NCBI GenBank assembly: GCA_023078555.1
Contig: CM041204.1
Location: 3,192,430 to 3,256,429 of the forward strand
DNA from: Ulva prolifera
Lineage: Eukaryota > Chlorophyta > Ulvophyceae > Ulvales > Ulvaceae
Length of the DNA stretch: 64,000 bases
Reading direction: 5' to 3'
The translations under genes and the position numbers were made by a program. The notes beneath the pieces are model-generated. The model made no database searches. It had not been told where the DNA came from and saw nothing but the letters and a program-made list of their open reading frames with translations. Below, in pieces: positions 55,739-64,000 of this stretch; positions within the stretch are counted from its first letter, which is position 1; each line of letters begins with the position of its first letter.

Positions 55739-58429
55739 AGGCAAGATCGATCGCCAGGCCCACCACGAGGCATGTCGAGCGGCTGTGTGCGTGACACCGT
55801 TGACTCATCGTGGAACTCCGCAGCGTCGACCGCTATGGACATGGGGAAATGAGCGCGGCCACTGGGGTGCCTTGGTGCCGCTGCGTATACAGCCTGAGTT
55901 GCGGGATCGTTGATGAAGCCATGGCTGTGTGGTGTGTGCGCAGCCACACCCACGGGTCGCACCCTCCGGAGCAAGAGCTGCCAGAGCTTCAGAACACTGT
56001 GTTCGCTGCATGTGCACGCGATGACTGCGAGGGCGTATCGGAGTGTAGATCAGACAGGGGGCGGATGGCGAAGTGTGCAATGACCGCAGCGGGGGCCTGC
56101 TGCTGGTGCATATAAGGGACGGAAGCTTGGGCTGCTGGGTAGCAGTAGCCATGTGGCCGTGCGTGTGTGCGTAAGTGTCGGCCACGCAGCCCATGCTGCT
56201 GCAGTGCACTGCGGAACTGTGAAGCCCGGATATGTGAAACCCTGGCAGGGGCAGGCAGCACAATCAGAAGCCCTGGCAGAGGCAGGTAGCCCAATTGGAC
56301 TGGCCATGTTACATGACTGTTCCGGGTGCTTTCGCCCGATTCATGTGGAACGACCTGCCTAGTTGTGAACAGTTTGCCTACCAGTGCTACCGACAGGTGG
56401 CCTGCTGACACCTAGTCAGAGCAGCCAGGAGGTGAATCTTCCGATGGCAGTCAGAGGCACGCCATGCATGATCATGGCGGATACACGACAGGAACGAACC
56501 CGATGTGCTTCAAACTCCCATGCATGTCTGCTGCTGCAGAACACTGCATGCTCATTGCACAGGTCACAAGCGCGTCGTCACATGCGTCACAATGTCAAAT
56601 ACTAGGAGGTGGTTACAGGTCACAAGCAGATCAACTTGAAGTTGGCACACATGCAATGCTTGAATGCCCTTTATGCAGCTGCATGTGGTCCGCCCTCGAT
56701 GCTTATATATATAGCGGTTAACTCACACACACATGCAACACACACACACAGAACCCACCACGCGCCTGTGGCCAGTTGGTGAGAACCTGCTCGGGGGCAT
56801 GTATCTTCAGCTGCAAGTGAGCTCTCATCAATGCAAGTGTAAATTACAATAAATGGCTATGTAATCATGCATACATACTTTACATAAATCTGAGGTTACT
56901 GAGCCGCATCCGTGTATTTGGATGGCGGGCCCGTGTGCTCGTGTGGTCTGAGGGCGTCCACCGGGAGCAGAGTAGTGCATACACGTACAGCAAGCTTGGG
57001 TGGGCGCTATGTATTTGGTACAACGCACACGTACTCGTCTGCCAGCTCTATCTGGAGGCATGGCAAGCGGCTGTTTCTTTACTGGACGCCAGCCGTGCAG
57101 ATTGACAGCGGTGACGGCTGCGGGTGGGTGTGGGTTACGTTGGCTGGGGGATGCACATGTGCTGCTCCGTATACAGCCGAAGCGTACTGCCGAAGCATAT
57201 GTCGAACCTAAGGGAGCTTGAAGAGCGAACTGGACACGCCATGATCGGGTGGTGTCTGTGCAGATATCTACGTCGCCGGCACCCTACTGGGCAGGAGGTA
57301 CCATCGAGCTCAGCTCCTGCACACATTGCTGGCTGCATGTGCCCACGCACGTCAGCGAGAGCAGATCGGTCCAAACATCAGGAAGAGGAAGGACTGCGAG
57401 AATGCGAAAGCCACAGCGAGGGGCGCGCCGCTGGCAGATGTAGTTTACAGAGGTTTGGGGGGATTAACAGCAGCAGCTGTGTGCCAATGCTTGCAGGCAA
57501 TGGCCGGGCTGCCCAGATGGCCATGCAGCCGTAGCTGCTATACAGTACGGACAGTAGGGAGACTGTGAGTCCCAGGCAGCGGGTGCCTGCACCAGCAGAT
57601 TGGACAACATGTGCTCCGCTCCCATATCAGTTCATGCGTGTTAGAGCGGCTGTGACCCAACAAAGGTCACATAGTCTCGCCAGCCTGACAAAGTGGCTAC
57701 CGATGCTGCTGGCAGCCTGCTCGCAGTAACAGGTCGACACCAGCCAGGACCTCACCTCCTGATGGTAGTTGCTGGCATGTCACGTATGGTCATGGCGTGT
57801 ACACGACGGGAAACCGGCATGTACGGCACGGTGGGTCACTGCTCGCTCATCATCGCAGTTGTGACCTGTGAGCCCTAAAAAGTGTTACAAGGACATACAC
57901 TAGGAGTGGACACATGGGGGACTTATGCCCGCTTGCACGCCTTCCGGCTGCATGCGGTCCACCCCTAATGCGCACAGACCGCCATGGCATGGCGGACAGC
58001 CTGGCACCATCAACCATTGCTATGGCATCATCATCTAGCCATGTTCCATGCTGGGGTGGACGCACACATGCATGCAGCGGCAGATCGAGGCCCCAGCACA
58101 ATCTCGCACGTCCCACAATGTAACTTTATGCACACCTGGACTTGCCGACAAGTTTCCGTAAGCGATGGCGGTACATGCAGGCATGCAGTGGCAGGAATAA
58201 TGAACCGGTGCGGAACGTAAGCCACGTGAGGTAGCCACGCCGCCGCCGTGCGGCAGCCCATTCTGTGCTTGGACCCAGCGGGCGCTCTGCGGAGCTGACG
58301 GTCCCGCCGCTGCCATCGTCACCACATCCGCTTGGCACCCTGGACTCAGCCCACCCCGAGAGATGGCCCCGGCCCCTCCCCGCAGCGAAGTGCATCCCTG
58401 GGCATCATCATTGACAAGCTCGGGATGGC

Positions 58430-59140
58430 CGGGGGCGTCGACGCAGCACGGCCAGGCCCAGCCTCAGGAGGGCATCCAGCCGCGCAGGACACTGACGTTA
58501 GTGCGCTGCACAGAACATCGCTGTGCTGGGCGGGAAGCATGCATGGGGCTGTCATGCAGAGACGACATCTGGCCCTTGCAATTGGGCCGCCAGCTGCATC
58601 ACACGGGCGGCATGCATGGAGCAGCGCTGGAGCCCTGGCTGCCATCGGCAGAGCGCTGCACAGGTGTGTCCGCTGACTCAGCAGCCAGGGCTCGGGTGCA
58701 ATAATCATGCATGCAATGCATGCATGTGCGACAGCACAGGATCGGCGCACACGTGAGCTGCTGCGCATCGGTTTCATGGACGATTTGACAGCAACCCTAG
58801 TGCAGATAGGACCATGCTACACCCAGGGCTGCTGCAGCCCCCATACCACCTGGTGATAAGGGTCTATGCGCAAGGTAGCAGAGTGGCCTACATGCATGCA
58901 CGCGCGGTGAACCTCTCGCACGGCAAGCCCTCAGTGGTGTGAACGCCCTGCAGCACAGTTACGGACACAGGGAAGCAAAGCCAAGAGCTCTCGAGGTCGC
59001 ACCCGCTTGGCAGTCACCGTGGCCGGAGGGGTGAACAGCACAGCACAGAGCACAGCACGCCACTGTCGCATGTGTCGGCAAGAGGCAGACTCACACAGCT
59101 TGCCTATGCTGCAGAGCCAGGAATGTTTCCCAGTGGATAA
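58430..59140. repeat. Duplicated LRR-gene 3' flank, copy 2
   Basis: Matches 53940-54650 and 61790-62557 in order. It includes the near-palindrome CATGCATGCAATGCATGC (about 58708-58728), also present at about 54164-54184. Confidence 0.55.
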
Positions 59141-59141
59141 T

Positions 59142-61469
59142 TCAGTACCCAAAATCAGTCTCGTCTTTGATTTTCAGCTCCACGCCCGCAAGGAAAGCGG
59201 CGTATTTGAGGCGTTGCTGGAGGTCCGTGACGCGCTGCTCTGTCGATGTCTCCTTGACCTCGTCGCTGTCACCGCTGTCGTAGATGTAATCGTCAACGGG
59301 ATCTGAGGCGGTGTGGAGGTGGACTGTCAGATGTCTCAGTTCAGGCAGCTCGCCCATCATGATGCAGAACTCCAGTGGAGCCGCGGCCTCGAAGGGGTCG
59401 TACAGCGCAAGCGTCAGCTCCTGCAGCGCCCGCAGCGGCCGCGCCGTGAGACGCCCGGTCAGATGCCTGTCCTGCTCTGAAGTTGTCAACAGGAGGCATG
59501 TCAGCGCGGTGAGGGCATGCATTGCGTCAAGGCATGCCTGCTCCACCTGGAAGTGCTCTTTTGTGTGGTTGAGGCACAGCCGCTGCAGCTGTGCCATGGC
59601 CACCAGGGCCTGCGCGTCAGCGGGGCTGCCGAGGCAGCTCCAGCCATGGATGCTCAACGCTGTCAGCTGTGTGAGGGTGCTCAGGGCAGCCAGGCCGTGG
59701 CCCCTGAGCGTTGCTCCCCGGAAGTCCAGCTCGAGAGCTCGCAGCTGGTGGTCGCGCAGGCAGCGGAAGAAGGCATGCCACGCAGCGTCGGACGCTACTG
59801 ACACGTAGCGAGTGTCGCTTGGGTCACACGACGGGCCCAGGTTCAGTCTCGTCAGCGCGTTTGTGGCCAGCAGCGGCACGACGCGCTGCAGAACAGCAGG
59901 TGCCGCAGCTATGGAAACGTCCTGGAGCAGCTCAAGAGCTGTCAGCACTGTGGGCAGTGCTGAGATGAGTGTGTCCCGTACGCTTGTTTGATGGCGCAGA
60001 TCGATGGGGAGGACAGCGCTGAGGCAGCGCAGGTGAGTGAAGGCTGCCAAGCCGCGCAGGAGGCGCCCGGCGTCACCTGCCGCGGCACAAGGGATGGGTT
60101 GCGAGAAATGCTGAGACTCACTGAGCTTGAGGCTGGTGAGGGGGGCGCTGAGGTGGCTGAAGAAGGCTGCGCCCAGGTGGACATCGTTGCCGAAGAGGGC
60201 TGTCAGTCGGACCAGGTGCGGCATTCGCAGAGGGCCCGCTGCAGTGAAATGACGCACACAGCGGCCGACTGCACTCACTTCCAAATGGAGTGAGGTGAGG
60301 GCCGTGCATGGGCACAGCACAGCTGCCAGGCAGTGGCGGGGTGGAGCCTCTGCTCCGGCATCTCGCTGGCGCTTCATGGATGACTGCACCGAATTCTCCC
60401 TCAGAGTCAGCTTGAGACTGCACAGCCGAGGCAGCGCTTGAAGGGTGCCTTGCAGTGCCGTGGAGCTATCTTCGGGACAAATGACGCATCCGTCGAGGTC
60501 CAGGGACTGGAGTGAGGTGAGAATGGCCACTGCTGGGAAGAGGTGCTTGTGCACGATGGACTGCGGGATCGATCCAGATAGAAGAAGGCTTGTCAGGCTA
60601 GAGTGACGGTGCAGAACTTTCGTCAAATTTGGCCAAATCTCGCTGCCGACATCATCGTTGCACACATTGTGGCTGTCACCAGCAATGTGGAGCGACAGCA
60701 AGGCAGGTGGAGATGCCGGCACAGACGCTAAGGCCTCGAGCGCGGGTCCCGACTGAGGAGTCAGAGGCATATAGAATTCTTTCTCGGACGAGATCATCGC
60801 CGAAAGCATTGCGGAACGAAGGCAAGCCGGAAAGAAAGCTACCAGCTGGCGAAGGTGCTCAGAATCGAACGCAGCTGCAGAAAACAGCCGGTGCTGCAAC
60901 TGCACTGTGAGCCCAGACATGCCCTCTGTAATAGTCTTAGCTTTGCGTGCCTGCGAGCAGGTGGACAGCGCATTGTCTGACATCTCCTTCGCGGCCAGGC
61001 GGACCCATGCGTCAATGTGGCTGTCGTCCAACGCATCCGCCACCTGCATCAAAAGCATCTCCATCACCTACTCAGTCACCATTGACAGGAGTGCATAACG
61101 AGAAAACTGTCGATAGCACGCAGCCTCCCAGGAACGTGCGCTGAACAGCATGAAGCGTAAGACGTGTCTATAGGCAATGGCCTTCGTGGGAAGATCTAGG
61201 CGCGCCTTGATAGAGGTGCACATGAAGTCAAATGATCGAGTCTGAAATACAGCGTCACTTTCTGAGACAGCGCTGATCCAGCTCTTGAACTCTGAGAGAG
61301 TGACGCTGTCCGGCAGCTTGGCTTCACCGTCAGCCTCGGCAATACAGGACAACACACTACTACGGGACATGACGTCGCACAGTACAACATCGTAAAAGAC
61401 TAGTTGACCCGTTGTTACGTCGAAAGGCGCCGTGCGCGCGAAGTGCACTGGGTGGTCGACTCCAGGCAT
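59142..61469 (-). CDS. LRR protein with BTB/BACK-like N-terminus (array copy 3, apparently intact)
   Basis: Exon 1 starts at ATG 61469 (MPGVDHPVHFARTAPFDV) and codes about 130 residues: LVFYDVVLCDVMSRSSVLSC, DGEAKLPDSVTLSEFKSWI, YRHVLRFMLF. The spacing suggests a divergent BTB fold, and the following VADALDDSHIDAWVRLAAKE a BACK-like helix pair; both are inference. Exon 2 (about 61043 to 59142) codes about 630 residues of irregular RNI-type leucine-rich repeats, for example LTSLLLSGSIPQS, LQSLDLDGC, LTSLHLEV, LRALELDF, LTALSIHGWSC, ending VELKIKDETDFGY. A frame stop (61068-61070) sits between the two parts. A GTGACT...TGCAG intron of only 36 nt would remove it in phase, but a donor further upstream is as likely. 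A BTB-LRR adaptor of a cullin E3 ligase is one reading; function is unknown. Confidence 0.7.
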
Positions 61470-62557
61470 TGACAGCTATATATGAAGCGGTGATACAAAG
61501 TATGTATGCTTCCAGGCGAAAAAGCTTGCCGACGGCAATTCTTGCAGCGTCACTGACCTTACTTGTCCATATCCACTGAGCTGCGCGGAATAGATGAACA
61601 ACAACCCATACACATCACTCCTCGACGAATGTCTACAAGTGGCTTTACGTGGTCTGGCGACGGAGACGTGCGTTCCGTCAGTCAGGCGCTGAGGTGCCAT
61701 CATCGACTTGGCAATGCTGCAATGCGATGTTTGGATCTAGCTGTGCCCAACACAGCTACCCATCCCGCCATCCCTCTGGTCCCTGCGGCTGCTTGTCACC
61801 CGCCCTTGCCCCGGCGAAAGCCGCCGTCACGGAGCCGCAAATGTGGCGAGATTGGGGTGGCAGGGGGCGACACAGCCCGGCCCGCACCAGCTTCAGGAGG
61901 GCAGCCATGCTGAACAGGCCGAGTTGAGAGCGCTGCGCAGAACTCCGCGGTGTTGAACACAGAGTCTGGGCGGTACGAGCCCGCAGCGACGAGATCTGGC
62001 ACCGCGGCCCTGCAGCTGCAGCGGATATGTGGCAGCATGCATGAGGTCAAGGCCACGTGCAGCCCTGGCTGCCATCGCCAGCTGGCTACAGAGGTGCATG
62101 CAGCGACACGGCAGCCAGCCAATGCAGTTCAAGTGCCATGCATACCATGCATGCATGTACGTACATGAGCATGTCACGTGCGCATCGCCTCACCAGGCGT
62201 CGTACCTGACCAACCCCCTGGCACAAATGCGGGCGCGCTACACCCAGGGCAACCGCAGATTCGTGCCGCCTTGAAAACGTCTATGGACAGGAGAGCAGAG
62301 CGGCCTGAATGCACCAAGCGAGAGTGTTGGCCCCTTCGTGTGACACGGCGTCCATCAGGGGTGGGGCTGCCCGGCACCTCGTGCAGCGATGTGTGCAAAA
62401 AAATCCAACAGGTCACACAGCGGCACACGCCCAGCAATCACCGCAGCCGGAGGTGTGAACAGCACAGCATAGAGCACAGCACATGGCAGCCGGCGGAGGG
62501 AGCACACCCTCACTGACGCAGGAGATCCCGGAACATGTCCCGGAAGAAGATACCCAT
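61470..62557. other. LRR-gene spacer with duplicated 3' flank, copy 3
   Basis: The stretch 61790-62557 matches the flanks at 53940 and 58430 (CTTCAGGAGGGCAGCCATGC; GCCCTGGCTGCCATCGCCAG; ACAGCACAGCA repeats). The part next to 61470 should be the promoter of array copy 3; no motif is assignable. Confidence 0.5.
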
Positions 62558-64000
62558 TCAAATCCCAGTCTCGTCTACGATTTCCAGCTGCACGCTCGCT
62601 GGGGCAACGGCACGGGCAAGGAGCTGCTCCACCTTCAACACGCGCTTCTCGGTTCGCGTCTCCCAGGCATCTTCGCTGTCGTCGCTGTCAGAGACGTCAT
62701 CGGTGACGGGAGCCTCGGAGGGGTGGAGGTACACCGTCAGCTGCCGCAGCGCCGGCAGCTCGCCGATGTAGCGCTCCAGCGCCTCCGCCGCGTCGAAGGG
62801 GTCGTACAGCGTCAGGGTCAGCTCCCGCAGCGCCGGCAGCGGCCGCGCCGCGAGCCGCCTTACCATATGCGTGTCTCGCTCTGAGGGTGTGAGGAGGAGG
62901 TATGTGAGGGCGCTGAGGGCATGCATTGCACCAACGCATGCCACGTCCACCTGGAAGTTCTCTGGGGTGTGGTCCAGCCGCAGCCGCAGCAGGTGTATCA
63001 TGGCCGCAAGTGCCTGTGCGTCAGCTGGGCCGTGCAGGCAGCTCCAGCCATCGATAGACAACACAGTCAGCTGCGTGAGGGTGCTCAGGGCGGCCAGGCC
63101 ATTGTCCCTGAGCCTTGCTCCCCGGAAGTCCAGCTCGAGAGCTTGCAGCTTGTGGTCGCGCAGGCAGCGGAAAAAATCATGCCACGCGGAATCGGACGCA
63201 AGTGACACAGAGAGAGCGTTGACGTGGTCACAGGGGCCCAGGTTCAGCTGAGTCAGCGCAGTTGTGGCCAGCAGCGGCACGATGCGCTGTAGCACGGCAG
63301 GAGCTGCAGCTACAGAGATGTTCTGGAGCTGCTGGAGAGCTGTGAGCGCCTCAGGCAGTGCTGAGGTCAGTGCATTCCAAACACTTCTGTTTCGGCGCTC
63401 ATCTGTGGGGAGGACGGTGCTGAGGCAGCGCAGCTGTGTGAAGGTTGCTAGGCTGCGGACAAGGCGCCCGGCAGCATCTGCAGCGGAGTCTGGTATGGCC
63501 TTCGGAAAGGTTGGAGACTCGCTGAGCTCGAGGCTGGTGAGTGGGGCGCTGAGGTGGGTGAGGAAGGCGGCGCCCAGGTGGAAATCGTCTCGGAAGAGAG
63601 CTGTCAATCGGACCAGGTGCGGCATGCTCAGCGAGGTCGCTGCAGTGAAGCAATCTCGGCGCGTAAGATGGCTATTCGTAGCAACTCGGACGCACAGTGA
63701 GGTCAGGGCTGAGGCTGGGGATAGCATGGCGGCCAGGCAGTGGCGCGGCGGCGCTTCCGCTGCGGCATCTCGCTGGCGCTTCTTGGTGTTGTATATGAGC
63801 TTTCCCATCAGGTTCAACTTGAGATCGCGAAGGTGAGGCAGCGCTGCAAGGGCACGCTGCAGTCTCGTGGAGCTATCTTCGGGACAGATGACGCATCCTT
63901 GGAGGTCGAGCGAGTGGAGGTCGGTGAGAGAGGCCATTGCGGGGAAGAGGTGTTCGTGCAAGATGGACTTGGGGATCGATTCAGACAGAAGAAGGCTGGT
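62558..64000 (-). CDS. LRR protein, C-terminal part (array copy 4, cut by the window end)
   Basis: The frame is open from the stop at 62558 to the window edge (480 codons); the 5' part lies beyond 64000. It aligns end to end with array copy 3: TSLLLSESIPKSILHEHL at the edge, LHSLDLQGCVICPEDSS, LTSLCVRVATNS, LQALELDFRGARLRDNG, LTVLSIDGWSCLHG, LTLTLYDPFDAAEALERYIG, ending VQLEIVDETGI. No frameshift is visible. Whether its N-terminal exon is intact cannot be told here. Confidence 0.8.
   Translation of the reverse strand, partial: TSLLLSESIPKSILHEHLFPAMASLTDLHSLDLQGCVICPEDSSTRLQRALAALPHLRDLKLNLMGKLIYNTKKRQRDAAAEAPPRHCLAAMLSPASALTSLCVRVATNSHLTRRDCFTAATSLSMPHLVRLTALFRDDFHLGAAFLTHLSAPLTSLELSESPTFPKAIPDSAADAAGRLVRSLATFTQLRCLSTVLPTDERRNRSVWNALTSALPEALTALQQLQNISVAAAPAVLQRIVPLLATTALTQLNLGPCDHVNALSVSLASDSAWHDFFRCLRDHKLQALELDFRGARLRDNGLAALSTLTQLTVLSIDGWSCLHGPADAQALAAMIHLLRLRLDHTPENFQVDVACVGAMHALSALTYLLLTPSERDTHMVRRLAARPLPALRELTLTLYDPFDAAEALERYIGELPALRQLTVYLHPSEAPVTDDVSDSDDSEDAWETRTEKRVLKVEQLLARAVAPASVQLEIVDETGI

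Larger units (their letters stand above)
55316..59141. other. No gene recognised; repeats between LRR copies
   Basis: Random-composition frames only. Internal similarities include a CATGATCATGGCG...ACACGAC block near 56465 related to one near 57785, and CCCTGGCAG(G/A)GGCAGG doublets at 56241-56288. The last ~700 bases match the duplicated LRR-gene flank. Confidence 0.4.

Noticed and set aside
57886-57900. GTGTTACAAGGACA, matching the inverse LINE end
   Set aside because: Only about 14 bases match and I found no convincing flanking duplication, so chance cannot be excluded.
1-64000. tRNA, rRNA and LTR elements
   Set aside because: I looked for cloverleaf consensus boxes, rRNA words and long terminal repeats and found none I can support by eye.

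Overview
This is a nuclear window from a eukaryote with intron-rich genes, most likely a green alga (Chlorophyta). The evidence is mixed but consistent. Nearly all acceptors read TGCAG. Donors are often GTGCG or GTACG. Candidate TGTAA poly(A) signals follow several genes. There is a plant-type gamma-carbonic-anhydrase-like complex I subunit and a secreted extensin-like protein. The genus cannot be fixed from the sequence. Gene models below were built by hand, joining exons by reading frame, intron phase and splice sites.

Layout. At 0.8-1.2 kb are the last exons of a basic/acidic nuclear-type protein (minus). At 3.6-8.1 kb is a seven-exon secreted Ala-rich/Pro-rich/Lys-rich protein (minus). 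From 8 to 20 kb I find no convincing host gene; this stretch holds 5'-truncated LINE copies with target-site duplications, a ~70-bp mobile-looking repeat, hairpins and satellites. From 20 to 22.6 kb are a METTL21-type lysine methyltransferase and a single-exon Tudor-like protein of unknown role. From 25 to 47 kb is a housekeeping block: U-box E3 ligase (minus), SAM-domain membrane protein (minus), SEC61 gamma (plus), mitochondrial processing peptidase beta (minus), gamma-CA-like subunit (plus), an SMP-C2-PH lipid-transfer protein (minus) and an mRNA cap guanine-N7 methyltransferase (plus). From 50 to 64 kb is a tandem array of four LRR-protein copies with shared 3' flanks: one apparently intact, one running off the end, one pseudogene and one 3' remnant.

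How the genes relate. Most are independent cell functions: ER translocation, ER-contact lipid transfer, mRNA capping, ubiquitination and protein methylation. The exception is the head-to-head pair of mitochondrial genes sharing about 390 bp. The most unusual material is the modular secreted protein of unknown family, the LRR array undergoing duplication and decay, the LINE family whose stubs shrink to about 41 bp, the ~70-bp introner-like repeat, and long poly-C tracts placed seven bases after 5' splice sites in two introns.
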